From positions 1 to 64,000 of the forward strand of contig NZ_VIYJ01000010.1 in NCBI RefSeq assembly GCF_008087085.1: a stretch of DNA of 64,000 nt, written 5' to 3'. The stretch is from Nocardioides rubriscoriae (lineage in GTDB: Bacteria; Actinomycetota; Actinomycetes; Propionibacteriales; Nocardioidaceae). Within the stretch, counting starts at the first letter, position 1; each line of letters opens with the position of its first letter. This document shows positions 32,936 to 42,320 of the stretch, one piece after another. Both the position numbers and the translations under genes were made by a program. Under the pieces are notes generated by a model. It ran no database searches. It had not been told where the DNA came from and saw only the letters and a program-made list of their open reading frames with translations.

Positions 32936-33517
32936 TCAACCTCCGCTGAGCACCCCCGCGACCCGCGCCGGCTCGGCGTACGCCGCGGCGAGGGTCTCGA
33001 CCGTCTCGTGGGCGTTGAGCCCGCTCGGGTTGGGCACCACCCACAGCACGCTGGTGCCCCACGGCTCCGGCTGGCGTCCCATCACCGCCTTGGGTGCCCC
33101 GAACGCGGTCCGGTAGGCGGTGATGCCGGCGATCGCGACGACGGCGGGCTCGCGCCGCGCGACGAGCGCGCGCAGGCGTACGCCGCCCTCGCGCAGCTCG
33201 GCGGGCGTGAGCTCGGAGGCCTTGGCGGTGGCGCGCGGGGCGACGTTGGTGATGCCGATGCCGCGCGAGCGCAGGTGGTCGCGGTCGGCGTCGGTCATCC
33301 CGGCGGCCGGGTCGATGCGGTGCTCGAGGATCCCGGCGGCCAGCAGCGCGGGGTAGAAGCGGTTGCCGGGGTAGGCGAAGTGGGTGCGGGTCGCCGCGGT
33401 CCACAGACCCGGGTTGATGCCGACGAACAGCAGCCTCAGCGGCCGGCCCGGCGGCGGCAGCAGGTCGGGCACGGTCGCGTCGCGGAACGACTCCAGCTCG
33501 GCACGCGTGAACCCCAC
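32936..33517 (-). CDS. mug: G/U mismatch-specific DNA glycosylase
   Basis: 193 residues of the MUG branch of uracil-DNA glycosylases, which removes uracil or thymine from G:U and G:T mispairs. The active-site loop LLFVGINPGLWTAATRTHFA has the family GINPG (33-37), and the DNA-intercalation motif appears as VVPNPSGLNAH. A conserved FAYPGNRFYPAL lies between. The gene is single, convergent with glgC. Length and motif order are normal. Confidence 0.88.
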   Translation of the reverse strand: MGFTRAELESFRDATVPDLLPPPGRPLRLLFVGINPGLWTAATRTHFAYPGNRFYPALLAAGILEHRIDPAAGMTDADRDHLRSRGIGITNVAPRATAKASELTPAELREGGVRLRALVARREPAVVAIAGITAYRTAFGAPKAVMGRQPEPWGTSVLWVVPNPSGLNAHETVETLAAAYAEPARVAGVLSGG

Positions 33518-33565
33518 GACGACAGCCTGCCGGAACCCGAGGCGGCGCAGTAACGTCGGACCACC

Positions 33566-34123
33566 ATGCGACGTCGACCCGGTGCCCTCTCGTCCCTGCT
33601 GCTGGCGTGCCTGCTCCTCGGCGGGCTCGGCGCCCTGGCCGGCTGCGGCGCCGAGGAGTCGCCGACGGCCTCCGACCCGGCCCCGACCACCACCTCCGAC
33701 CCGACCACCAGCACGACCGTCCCGTCGACCACCGCGACCGACCAGCCCACCAAGAGCCCGCCGCTCACCCCCGGCGGGGTGCGGTTCGAGCTCGCCGAGA
33801 TGGTCAGCGCCACCGCGGGCGGGGGTGCGGTCTCACCCGAGGCCGTGCCGCTGGCCTCGCCCGCCGACGTCGACGCCTTCACCGCAGCCTTCTCCGAGCA
33901 GCTCGCGGGCGACGTACGCGCGGCCGTCGAGGCCCACCCGCCGCAGGACGGACAGGCCCTCTACGGCGCGGTCGTCGGGTTCGGCTGCGACACCCCGCCC
34001 GGGGTCGTCGTCGACGCCGCCGCCGACGGGGGCTACGAGATCAACGGTCTCAAGGTCGCCGACCCGATGCTGGAGTGCTTCGCCCCGGTCACCTCGGTCG
34101 CGGTCGTCACGATCAACGGGTGA
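33566..34123 (+). CDS. Lipoprotein of unknown function
   Basis: 185 residues with a lipoprotein signal peptide ending LAGC (Cys27), then a Thr/Pro/Ser-rich linker (PTTTSDPTTSTTVPSTTA). The folded part has VPLASPADVDAFTAAFSEQL, VGFGCDTPPGV and LECFAPVTSVAVVTING, with two Cys that may pair. No family could be named. It is anchored on the outer face of the membrane by inference. The gene is single, convergent with the glycosidase gene. Confidence 0.6.
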   Translation: MRRRPGALSSLLLACLLLGGLGALAGCGAEESPTASDPAPTTTSDPTTSTTVPSTTATDQPTKSPPLTPGGVRFELAEMVSATAGGGAVSPEAVPLASPADVDAFTAAFSEQLAGDVRAAVEAHPPQDGQALYGAVVGFGCDTPPGVVVDAAADGGYEINGLKVADPMLECFAPVTSVAVVTING

Positions 34124-34141
34124 CGGGCGACGGGTGGCCGG

Positions 34142-35440
34142 TCAGCGGGGTGCGCGGTAGCGGATCGCGATCGCGTTGGCCACCGACCGGGCGAACCCGT
34201 CGGACGGCGAGTTGACCACCCGCAGCGCCCCGCGTCGTCGGGCGACCATGGTCGAGGAGCCGCCGCCGTCGAGGTTGAGGGCCTCGTCGGCGCCGAGGTC
34301 GATCATCGTGTCGGCCAGCTCGACCATCGTGTAGCCGCGGCTGAAGGACTGTCGTCCGTCGACCACCAGCAGCAGCAGCGACTTGGTGTCGCGGTCGATG
34401 CCGATGGCGGTGCGGGGGTGCATCTCGCGGTCGTCGACGGCGGTGATCAGCCCGTCGCGCACGAGGAACGCGTTGCCGGTGATCGCCATCCGCGGCTGCC
34501 CGTCGACGTACGACGACACCGTGGCCCGGGACCCACGCTTGAGCGCGGTCAGCGCCCGGGCGCCGGCCCCGCGTCCGACCAGCAGGGTGCCCCGGAAGGG
34601 GCGGTCGTCGGGCAGCTTGGTCCCGGTGAACACCACGCGTCCCTTGAGCACCTGCACCAGGCGGACGCCGCGGCGCTGGCCCTCGGTCCACGCGTAGCCC
34701 GACGCCTCGCCCCACACGGGCGTGTAGGCGCCGACCTGGTCGGCCTTGACGTTGGGGCTGTTGAGGGTCGCGACGGTGAGCCCGGGGTGCTCGCGGACCC
34801 GCACGTGCGTGGCCAGCGGCCCGATGTCGGGCCACCCGCCGCGGCCGAAGGAGAAGGCGGAGTTCCAGCCCGCGAGGCGCCCGTGCACCAGGCCGCGTCG
34901 GCGGTCACGGCCCAGCCCCAGCGGGGCGCCGGTGCGCCCGATGTCGAAGAAGTCGCCGTTGACGCCGGCCACGGCCCCGTCGCGCGCCACCATGCTCGCC
35001 ACCGGCGCGGTCCGGCCCACGCGGCCGGGATCGGCGTAGTCGACGGTGAGCCCGGGCGTGCGGTACTTCACGGTCATCAGCGAGAAGCGCACGGGTCCGC
35101 GCGCCGAGCCCTCGTCCCATCTCGTGACGGTGACGCCCGGCACGACCCGGAAGCGCCGGACCGGCCGGGCCGGGCGCTCGGTGCCTCGCAGCAGCGGGGG
35201 GAGGTCGCGCGCGGCCGGACCGATCACGCCGTCGCTGGTCTGGGGCTTGCGCGTGCCCTGCACGTAGCCGTCGGGTCCGTCGTCGTCCCCCGCGAGGTGG
35301 CCTGTTCCCCGGCTCGCGACGGGCTGTGCCGAGGGGCGTGCCTGGTCGGCGACGGCTCCCGGCAGCCCGGCGGGCACGACGAGGGGTGCTGACAGCGCGA
35401 GCAGGCAGCTCAGGACGGCGAGAGGGGGGAAGGGCCGCAC
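34142..35440 (-). CDS. Secreted phosphodiester glycosidase (NAGPA-type) domain protein
   Basis: 432 residues. GTG at 35440 opens a signal peptide (LAVLSCLLALSAPLVV). The catalytic region matches the phosphodiester glycosidase family (NAGPA/DUF2233): AVAGVNGDFFDIGRTGAPLG, YTMVELADTMIDLGADEALN and then NLDGGGSSTMV. Related enzymes remove GlcNAc from phosphodiesters; bacterial members probably act on wall or teichoic-acid-like polymers. The N-terminal 100 residues after the signal are low complexity. The gene is single and leftward, 60 bp downstream of the S15 peptidase gene on the same strand. Confidence 0.75.
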   Translation of the reverse strand: MRPFPPLAVLSCLLALSAPLVVPAGLPGAVADQARPSAQPVASRGTGHLAGDDDGPDGYVQGTRKPQTSDGVIGPAARDLPPLLRGTERPARPVRRFRVVPGVTVTRWDEGSARGPVRFSLMTVKYRTPGLTVDYADPGRVGRTAPVASMVARDGAVAGVNGDFFDIGRTGAPLGLGRDRRRGLVHGRLAGWNSAFSFGRGGWPDIGPLATHVRVREHPGLTVATLNSPNVKADQVGAYTPVWGEASGYAWTEGQRRGVRLVQVLKGRVVFTGTKLPDDRPFRGTLLVGRGAGARALTALKRGSRATVSSYVDGQPRMAITGNAFLVRDGLITAVDDREMHPRTAIGIDRDTKSLLLLVVDGRQSFSRGYTMVELADTMIDLGADEALNLDGGGSSTMVARRRGALRVVNSPSDGFARSVANAIAIRYRAPR

Positions 35441-35499
35441 CGCCCCAGGGTAAAGACCTGTGACGCGTGGGGCTGATGTTTCGCCCGGGGTGTCGGTGG

Positions 35500-37056
35500 T
35501 TACCTCATGACGGGCAGGTGCACCACGGTGTCGTCCAGCGAGACGACGCCCGGCGTGCGCGACCCCATCCCGACGAAGGTGTCGCTCACCGGCGAGACCA
35601 GCAGGTAGAGGTGCTGGCCGGCCGGCACGTCGACGGCCACCGACGGCAGGGCGATGCGCCGGCGTACGCCGGAGACCAGGCCGGGCTCGCGCAGCGGGAG
35701 CACGTTGTTCTGCACCAGGTGGGCGTCGGCCGGCGAGGTGCCGACGGCCAGGCCGTAGAACGCCCGGTTCTCGAGGCCGGCGGTCGTGACCGCCGCGGTG
35801 AGGTACGGCGTCCCGGCCACCTCGAGCGGACCGGCGGCGATCTCGTAGGGCAGCGGCACCCCGGCCGCGCTGGTGCTGACGACGGTGCCGAGCTCGACGG
35901 ACCGGGTCGCGTCGGGGGAGTCGACGGTCAGGCACCGCGACGCCGGCGTCGCGAGGTGGAGGCGGCCGTAGCCGCGCAGACCGGTCGAGCGGCCCCGCAG
36001 CTGCTCGTCGAAGAAGCGGATCGAGAGCTGGCGGAAGTCGCCGCCGGCCAGGCGCCGGCTGCACGGGTCGGAGGTCACGTTGATGCCCTGCGGCAGCAGC
36101 TGCGGCAGCACGTGGCCGCCGTTGTAGCCCACGAAGATGCTCTTGCGGCGGGCCTGGGCGGTGATCGCCGTACGCCAGTTGGCCAGGCCCTGCTGCAGCG
36201 GGAAGAGGCCGTCGGTCGTGCCCTGCCCGAACAGCACGGGGATGTCGAGCCGGCGGCCCTGCGAGACGTGCCACGCCGGCCCGTTCTTGAGGAAGAACGC
36301 GTCGAGGTCCTCACCGGTCGGGCCGGAGCCGTCGGGCCAGTTGCCGGTCGCGGCGGCCTCGGCGAGCGCCGCGTAGACGGGCGTCGGCAACGCGTCGGAC
36401 GGGACGGCTGCCGCGGAGAGCGCCGCGGCCCACTCGGTCCGGGCGACGTTGTCGGGAGCCAGCGAGCCCTTGAGGGAGTTCCAGGTGATCTCGGGGGCCA
36501 GGGCGTCGAAGACCGGCTTGCCGTGCAGGCGCAGCTCCTCGAAGGCGCCCAGGAACTGGTAGCCGCCGCCGTAGCTGCCGCCGATCGCGCCCAGGCGCGG
36601 GTCGCCCGGGCCGTCCTTCTGCACCCACGGCAGCGAGGCGACGAGGTCGACCAGCTTGCGGACGTCGACGCCCTCGAGCCGGGGGGTCTCGACGTGGGCC
36701 TGGCCGCCGGACTCGCCGAAGCCGCGCTGGTCGAAGGACAGCACGCCGTAGCCGGCCGCGAGGAACTCCTTGAGGTCGGCCGGGTCGGTGACCCGCGAGC
36801 CGGCCCAGCCGTGGCTGTGCATGATCAGCGGCACGCTCTGGCGCTTCGACGCGCCGGCCGGCTTGAAGATCGAGTAGCAGATCTTGACCGGCGTCGTGCT
36901 GCCCGGCTCCGGGACGCTCGACAGGCACCCGTTGGTCGTCGTCACCCCGGGCAGGGCGGCCGCGGCCGGCGCCACGACGGTGGCGGCGGGCGCGACGAGG
37001 CCGGCCGCCAGGGCGGTCAGAGCGGTCAGGGTCACGGCGGTCTTGCGCAGGTCCAC
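35500..37056 (-). CDS. Secreted X-Pro dipeptidyl-peptidase/CocE-type (S15) hydrolase
   Basis: 518 residues with a signal peptide (VTLTALTALAAGLVAPAATV). The serine-hydrolase core has HSHGWAGSRV, DQRGFGESGG and the nucleophile elbow AIGGSYGGGYQFLG with Ser161; Asp is expected in FGQGTTDGLFPL and His in YNGGHVLPQL. The C-terminal ~180 residues form the beta-rich domain typical of S15/CocE proteins. The substrate may be proline peptides or acyl esters. Transcribed toward the glycosidase gene, possibly as one unit. Confidence 0.75.
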   Translation of the reverse strand: MDLRKTAVTLTALTALAAGLVAPAATVVAPAAAALPGVTTTNGCLSSVPEPGSTTPVKICYSIFKPAGASKRQSVPLIMHSHGWAGSRVTDPADLKEFLAAGYGVLSFDQRGFGESGGQAHVETPRLEGVDVRKLVDLVASLPWVQKDGPGDPRLGAIGGSYGGGYQFLGAFEELRLHGKPVFDALAPEITWNSLKGSLAPDNVARTEWAAALSAAAVPSDALPTPVYAALAEAAATGNWPDGSGPTGEDLDAFFLKNGPAWHVSQGRRLDIPVLFGQGTTDGLFPLQQGLANWRTAITAQARRKSIFVGYNGGHVLPQLLPQGINVTSDPCSRRLAGGDFRQLSIRFFDEQLRGRSTGLRGYGRLHLATPASRCLTVDSPDATRSVELGTVVSTSAAGVPLPYEIAAGPLEVAGTPYLTAAVTTAGLENRAFYGLAVGTSPADAHLVQNNVLPLREPGLVSGVRRRIALPSVAVDVPAGQHLYLLVSPVSDTFVGMGSRTPGVVSLDDTVVHLPVMR

Positions 37057-37124
37057 GGGAGCATCAACGAGCGACTGTGCCGATGGTCACTCGCCACGGG
37101 GTCGGCGTCGTCCATGATGGCCCG

Positions 37125-38285
37125 GTGTCCGTGGCCAACCGACTCGTCGTCGGCGACAACCTCGCGGTGCTCGCGACGCTGCCCGAGGCGTCGGTCGACC
37201 TCGCCTACCTCGACCCGCCGTACAACACCGGCAACGACTTCGCCTACGCCGACTCCTACGGCCCGCACGCGGCGTGGACCGCGATGATGCGCCCCCGCCT
37301 GGTCGAGGTACGCCGGACGCTGGCCCCGGGCGGGGCGGTGGCGGTCTCGATCGACGACCACGAGGTGGCCCACCTGCGCCTGCTGCTCGACGAGGTCTTC
37401 GGCGAGGCGTGCTTCCTGGCGCAGGTCGTGGTCAACCTCAACCCGAAGGGACGCCAGCTCGGCCGGGGCTTCGCGACCTCGCACGAGTACCTGCTCGTCT
37501 ACGCCCGCGACGCCCGCGCGTGCGTGCTCGACGCCTCGACCACCGACACCGTCGACCCCGCGGACTTCCCGCACGAGGACCCCGGCGAGCCCCGGTCCTA
37601 CCGGCGGCTGCCCCTGCGCAACACCAACAAGAAGTTCAACCCCGTCACCGCGCCGACCCTCCACTACCCGCTGTGGGGCGATCCCGCGAGCGGCGAGGTG
37701 CGCAGCAGCGCGTTCGACGGGGCGCTCGAGATCCGGCCCGTCTTCGGCGACGGCACGCCGGCGGTGTGGCGGTGGAGCGCGCCACGCGTGGACGCCCGGC
37801 CCGGCGACCTGCTGTGCCGCGAGGTGCGCGGGCGCGACGGCGTACGGGTCGACGTCTTCCAGAAGGACTGGCTCGAGCCCGGGCGCCGCAAGAAGCTGCG
37901 CACGATCTGGCTGGCCGAGGAGGTCGGCTCCACCGACACCGCCGTCGCCGAGCTCAAGGCCCTGGTCGGTCACGTCTTCGAGTCACCCAAGCCGACCGGG
38001 CTGTTGCGGCGGCTGCTCGCCACGATGCCGTCCGACGCCCGGGTGCTCGACCCGTTCGCCGGCAGCGGCACCACCGGTCACGCCGTCGCCCTGGCCAACG
38101 CCGCCGACGGTGGCACCCGCACCTGCCTGTCCATCGACGTCGCGACTCCGGTGCGCCCCGGCTCCAACGCCGAGCTCGCCGGGCTCGCCACCGTCGCCGA
38201 CGTCACCGCGGCGCGGCTGCGCGCGGTCGACGCCCTCCTGGGTGGCGGGTTCGAGCTCGAGGCGCACGTACAAGGACGTGCATAA
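37125..38285 (+). CDS. Solitary N6-adenine DNA methyltransferase (beta-class, type III Mod-like)
   Basis: About 386 residues from GTG 37125. Order of motifs: the catalytic DPPY (VDLAYLDPPYNTGNDFAYAD) comes first, then an AdoMet-binding region near the C-terminus (LDPFAGSGTTGHAVALANA), the order of beta-class amino-methyltransferases such as type III Mod subunits. The middle has NPKGRQLGRGFATSHEYLLV and KDWLEPGRRKKLRTIWL. No restriction (Res) gene or other nuclease is adjacent, so it is an orphan or regulatory enzyme. The target sequence is unknown. The start is uncertain (GTG 37131 also possible; ATG 37077 is farther upstream). Confidence 0.75.
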   Translation: MSVANRLVVGDNLAVLATLPEASVDLAYLDPPYNTGNDFAYADSYGPHAAWTAMMRPRLVEVRRTLAPGGAVAVSIDDHEVAHLRLLLDEVFGEACFLAQVVVNLNPKGRQLGRGFATSHEYLLVYARDARACVLDASTTDTVDPADFPHEDPGEPRSYRRLPLRNTNKKFNPVTAPTLHYPLWGDPASGEVRSSAFDGALEIRPVFGDGTPAVWRWSAPRVDARPGDLLCREVRGRDGVRVDVFQKDWLEPGRRKKLRTIWLAEEVGSTDTAVAELKALVGHVFESPKPTGLLRRLLATMPSDARVLDPFAGSGTTGHAVALANAADGGTRTCLSIDVATPVRPGSNAELAGLATVADVTAARLRAVDALLGGGFELEAHVQGRA

Positions 38286-38363
38286 CGGGCCGATCCCCAA
38301 GCCCGGCGGCCGCGCTCACGCGGCGCCACAGCGACACGGCGTCCGATAGGCACGTCCTTGTAC
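38268..38363. repeat. 14-bp inverted repeat bracketing the methyltransferase and AbiEi gene ends
   Basis: GTACAAGGACGTGC at 38268-38281 is repeated exactly in inverted form at 38350-38363, 68 nt apart. The left copy is inside the end of the methyltransferase gene and the right copy inside the end of the convergent DUF559 gene. A long-range stem across the convergent ends, or the edges of a small mobile unit, would explain it. Confidence 0.5.
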
Positions 38364-39229
38364 GAGAGCAACCGCGCTGACGAGCACGGCGTGCACGTAG
38401 TCGCGGTCGTGCATGACGTCCTCCCACGCGAACCGGAGCACCAACCAGCCGTCGACGACGAGCAGGTTGTAGCGCTTCGCGTCCCTCGCCAGGGCGTGCC
38501 GATCACCGCGCCACTCGAACGAGTCGGCCTCGAGCGCGATGCCGAGGTCGGCGTCGCCAGGTCCGGCCGCACCGTCCTCACAGACCCGCGGATCGTGACC
38601 TGCGGGCGGACGTGGAGCCCGGGCACGTCGAGGCTGATCTCGCGCAGGCACGACTCGAAGGGGTTGTCGGCCTGGCCGTCGGCGTGCGCGACCACCCACC
38701 TGGCCCGGCGTGAGCCGGGTCCGCGGACGGACTGGGCTATCCGACGAAGCGTGGCCGGGGGGACGCCCTGGCGCAGCGCCGAGTCGGCGATGGCCAGGGC
38801 CTCGTCACGCGGGAGACGCGTCAAGCAGTGTCGGAGCGTGGTCTCCACGTCGGTCGCGATCCCGTCGGTGATCTCCAGGCGGTCGATGTCCAACCAGTGG
38901 AGCTGGACGCCGACCTGTCGACGCGTCGCGACCTTGCGGTTGCGCGGCACCGCGACGTGGGGCTCCGCGGGTGCGATCTTGACCTTCCAGCCGTGGTGGA
39001 GTGCTGCACTGGTCAGGCAGAGCACTCCGCTCATCGCATGAGCCGTGCGCACCGCGTCGTCCGTCGTCGCGGTCACGTAGCGGCCGCGCCCGTCTGCGAC
39101 GACCTCGCCCGCGGCCAGCGCCTGGTCGACGGCGAGCCTCGAGGTCGCCTCGACCAGGGCGGCCCGGGTCGCGAACCCGCCCGCCTCGACCACCAGCTGC
39201 GCCACCGACATGGGTGCAGCCTGGGTCAT
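38316..39229 (-). pseudogene. Frameshifted AbiEi-like/DUF559 protein gene
   Basis: The N-terminal part (ATG 39229, or 39211) has a winged-helix AbiEi-type antitoxin-like start (SVAQLVVEAGGFATRAALVE) and runs in one frame to VRTVRPDLA near 38560. The expected continuation, DADLGIALEADSFEWRGDRH then LLVVDGWLVLRFAWEDVMHD, is in the next frame, so one base is missing near 38556-38558. The second half is a DUF559/Vsr-like nuclease fold. Intact members of this family are common in actinobacteria, often as solitary genes. This copy is probably inactive unless the shift is a sequencing error. Confidence 0.7.
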
Positions 39230-39279
39230 GGGGCCGGTCGGCGCACCCGGTCGTCCACAGGCCGCTGGTGCGGCGCCGG

Positions 39280-39828
39280 TCAGCCGAGGAAGCGGCGCTG
39301 CAGCCGGGTCAGCTGGTCGGCTGGGCGCTGCTGCTCGCCGGCGAAGGCGCTGATCGCGACCAGGGCGCCGGTGAGGGCGGGGATGACCCACTGCAGGGCG
39401 TCGAGCTTGCGCTGCGCGGCGGCGACGTCGTCGGGGGTCTCGAGGGTCGGTTCGGTGCCCGACGCGACCGGGACCGGGCCGTGCGCCGAGACGACCTTGC
39501 CGAGGCTGCGCGAGTAGGCGGTCACGCCGAGGGCGGCGGCGGTGAGGCCGGTCTTGACCACCGCCATGCTGGCGACCCCGTCCTGGCTGGACAGCCGGGT
39601 CTTGTTGCCGGCGAGCTGACCGACGCTGCCGACGAGGTGGGCGCCGATGGCGGCCGCGTTGATCGGCGTCCAGCGGTCCCAGCCCTTGGTCGCGACGGCG
39701 CCGGAGTCACCGGCGCGGTGGGCCTCGCCGGCGGCGGGGTTGAGGGCGACGGCGTTGGCGAGAGTGCCGCCGAACCAGGCGCTGAGACCGAGGTCGTGCA
39801 GGGAGCGGGAGAGGGTGTTGCGGGCCAT
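39280..39828 (-). CDS. Unrecognised membrane protein
   Basis: 182 residues; ATG 39828 is preceded by GGAGG. Hydrophobic segments include LGLSAWFGGTLANAVALNPA, the region around IGAHLVGSVGQLAG, VVKTGLTAAALGVTAYS and WVIPALTGALVAISAFAG. An Asn/Ala-rich opening (SRSLHDLGLSAWFGG) resembles a group of actinobacterial membrane proteins of unknown role. It is 92 bp downstream of the acyltransferase gene on the same strand and may be co-transcribed with it. Confidence 0.55.
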   Translation of the reverse strand: MARNTLSRSLHDLGLSAWFGGTLANAVALNPAAGEAHRAGDSGAVATKGWDRWTPINAAAIGAHLVGSVGQLAGNKTRLSSQDGVASMAVVKTGLTAAALGVTAYSRSLGKVVSAHGPVPVASGTEPTLETPDDVAAAQRKLDALQWVIPALTGALVAISAFAGEQQRPADQLTRLQRRFLG

Positions 39829-39920
39829 GAGGTGCCTCCGGGGGCGTCGTCGGGTCGGACGGTCGCGCTCCGGTACCCAGCCGCGGCGGGCCGGGGGGCA
39901 CCCCTCGGGGTGGCGGCGCC

Positions 39921-41318
39921 CTAGAGGCCCGCCGCCTTCTCGAGCGCGACCACCTCGTCGTCGAGGTGGGTCAGCAGCCGCTGCAGGTGCGGCACCGTGC
40001 GGCGGCACCCGGTCAGCCCGAACGCCATGTGGCCGTCGTAGGAGGTGCAGGTGATGTTGAGGGCCATGCCGTTGATGGGGATCGACAGGGGGTAGGTGCC
40101 GAGCAGCTGGGCGCCGTTCCAGTAGTGCGTGGTGCGCGGGCCGGGGACGTTGCTGATGATCAGGTTGTAGGGCGGCCGCACGATGCCCTGCATCTTGAGC
40201 ATGGGCGTGAGGATCGCCGGGGCCTGGCCGATCGCGCTCATCGCGAGGATCTGCACGGGCGTCATCGACGACAGCGCCTCCTTGCCGTCCTTCATCGACC
40301 GGTGGATGGCGCCGAGGCGGCGGGCGGGATCGTCGAGGTCGGTGGCCATCTGCACCATCACGGCACCCACGGCGTTGCCGCCGTCGGCCGACGCGATCTG
40401 CGACTGCTTGGCGTTGAGGCCGACCGGCACCATCGCGACCAGCGGCCGGTCGGGCAGGGCGTCGAGCTCGAGCAGGTAGGTGCGCATCGCGCCCGAGCAC
40501 ATCGCCATCACGACGTCGTTGATCGTGGTGCCGGTGGCCTTGCCGATCGCGCGCAGCCGCTCGACGGGCCAGTCCTGCGCGGCGAAGCGGCGCGAGCCCG
40601 TGATGTCCTGGTTGAAGATCGTGCGCGGTGCGTAGAGCGAGAGCGCCGAGGTCTCGTTCTTCAGCCCCTTGCGGATCGTCTTGACCAGCGCCGAGGGCAT
40701 GCCCGCGGCCTCCGCGGTGATGCCCAGCGCGCCACGCAGCGCCGCCATCGGCACCTCCGACAGCCCACCGCCGCCCTCCTCGGTCGTCGTACGCCGGCGG
40801 GGCTGGACGCCCCACGGCGGCGGCATGTCGCGCCGGTCGGGGTCGGTGCTCAGCGTGCTGGCCAGCAACCGCATCGCGGAGACGCCGTCGACCAGGGCGT
40901 GGTGGGTCTTGGTGTACATCGCGACCCGGCCGTCGCGCAGGCCCTCGATGAGGTGGGCCTCCCACAGCGGGCGCTCCCACGCCAGCCGGGTCGAGTGCAG
41001 CCGCGAGCACAGCTCGAGCAGCTCGCGGATCCGGCCGGGCTTGGGCAGCGCGCTGTGCCGGACGTGGTGCTCGATGTCGAACTGCTCGTCGGGCTTCCAG
41101 ACCAGCTGGGCGCCGGTGCGCACCGACCGGTAGGGGTGCTTGAGGAAGAGCGGGGCGACCTCGTCGACGTCGAGCATCGCCTCGTACATCTCGCGCACGT
41201 AGTTGCGGCCCGCGCCCTCCGGCTTCTTGAACAGTTGCAGCCCACCGACGTGCATCGGCATGTTGCGGTTCTCGGCGAGCAGGAAGCCGGCGGAGGTCGG
41301 GTCGATCGGAGTTGCCAC
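39921..41318 (-). CDS. Wax ester synthase/diacylglycerol acyltransferase (WS/DGAT)
   Basis: 465 residues, the usual length. The catalytic HHxxxDG is TKTHHALVDGVSAMRLL (His139-His140, Asp144), and the second family motif occurs as IISNVPGPRTTHYW. The opening PIDPTSAGFLLAENRNMPMH is also typical. The enzyme esterifies fatty acyl-CoA to diacylglycerol or fatty alcohols to make storage lipid. GTG at 41318 is selected because the family start lies right after it. Possibly in one unit with the membrane gene downstream. Confidence 0.88.
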   Translation of the reverse strand: MATPIDPTSAGFLLAENRNMPMHVGGLQLFKKPEGAGRNYVREMYEAMLDVDEVAPLFLKHPYRSVRTGAQLVWKPDEQFDIEHHVRHSALPKPGRIRELLELCSRLHSTRLAWERPLWEAHLIEGLRDGRVAMYTKTHHALVDGVSAMRLLASTLSTDPDRRDMPPPWGVQPRRRTTTEEGGGGLSEVPMAALRGALGITAEAAGMPSALVKTIRKGLKNETSALSLYAPRTIFNQDITGSRRFAAQDWPVERLRAIGKATGTTINDVVMAMCSGAMRTYLLELDALPDRPLVAMVPVGLNAKQSQIASADGGNAVGAVMVQMATDLDDPARRLGAIHRSMKDGKEALSSMTPVQILAMSAIGQAPAILTPMLKMQGIVRPPYNLIISNVPGPRTTHYWNGAQLLGTYPLSIPINGMALNITCTSYDGHMAFGLTGCRRTVPHLQRLLTHLDDEVVALEKAAGL

Positions 41319-41470
41319 GGGAGGGCCCTTCGGCGAGCGGAGGTCGAGACGGAGCAGGGTGGGGTGATCCTGTCGCGCTGTGACCGCGTCCACAAGCAGC
41401 CACGAGGGCGAGTGGCGTGCGGGGCCTTGTGCTCTTGGTGTGTCGGGCCCATCGGGCCCACGCTCGGGGC

Positions 41471-42160
41471 ATGTCGGTTCGTCGTACGCCGTGGGCCCCG
41501 GTCGTCGTCTCCTTGCTCGCGCTGGTCGTGTCGGCCCCCGTGTCGGCCCCCGTGGCGGCGGTCGCCTCGCCCGCGCGGGCGTCGGCCCCGGAAACCTATT
41601 CGGCCTCCCTGGTCCGGGCGGTGGCCGACCTGCGGGTGCGGGCCGAGGTGCGCACCGGGTACGACCGCGACAAGTTCGTGCACTGGACCGACGCCGACGG
41701 CGACGGCTGCTCCACCCGCGAGGAGGTCCTCATCGCCGAGGCCGACGACCCGGTGACGGTCGGCACGTCGTGCACGCTGAGCGGCGGACGGTGGTGGTCC
41801 TACTACGACGGGGTCTCGCGGACGCCGTCCTCCACGCTCGACATCGACCACATGGTGCCGCTGGCCGAGGCCTGGGACTCCGGGGCGCGGTCGTGGTCGG
41901 CCGGCACCCGCAAGGCCTTCGCCAACGACCTGGGCGACTACCGCTCGCTGGTCGCGGTGAGCGCGTCGGTCAACCGCAGCAAGGGCGCCCGCGACGTCGC
42001 CGAGTGGCTGCCGCCCAAGAGCCGGTGCCGCTACCTGCGCGAGTTCGTGGCGGTCAAGCACCGGTGGCGGCTGACGGTCGACCGGGCGGAGAAGACCGCG
42101 ATGGCCTCGTTGGCCGAGTCGTGCCCGGACCGGACGATCACGGTCGTGCTCGCGCGGTGA
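41471..42160 (+). CDS. Secreted HNH nuclease (DUF1524/GmrSD C-terminal-like)
   Basis: 229 residues from ATG 41471 with a signal peptide (VVVSLLALVVSAPVSAPVAA). The nuclease motif STLDIDHMVPLAEAWDSGA supplies Asp126/His127, followed by FANDLGDYRSLVAVSASVNR with Asn169 and KGARDVAEWLPP. This is the HNH variant seen in secreted actinobacterial DNases and at the C-terminus of GmrSD. An Excalibur-like calcium loop (DADGDGCSTREE) precedes it. Probably an exported, nonspecific DNase for nutrient use. The gene is single. Confidence 0.8.
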   Translation: MSVRRTPWAPVVVSLLALVVSAPVSAPVAAVASPARASAPETYSASLVRAVADLRVRAEVRTGYDRDKFVHWTDADGDGCSTREEVLIAEADDPVTVGTSCTLSGGRWWSYYDGVSRTPSSTLDIDHMVPLAEAWDSGARSWSAGTRKAFANDLGDYRSLVAVSASVNRSKGARDVAEWLPPKSRCRYLREFVAVKHRWRLTVDRAEKTAMASLAESCPDRTITVVLAR

Positions 42161-42320
42161 CCCCTCGACGGGGTGGCGTCGACCAGGAGTCGTCCACAGC
42201 CGGGGGTGCCGTCGGCGTCCTCCACAGGTGGGGGCCGACCGCGGGCGGCCGGTCGGCGCGCCCTCCTAACGTCCCTCGGGCTGCCGGAACCCGCCGGCGC
42301 ACGACTCCCTCGGGGGACCC

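Noticed and set aside
41471..42160. Restriction enzyme (GmrSD-like)
   Set aside because: The protein has a signal peptide and lacks the GmrS/DUF262 part, so an exported DNase is more likely.
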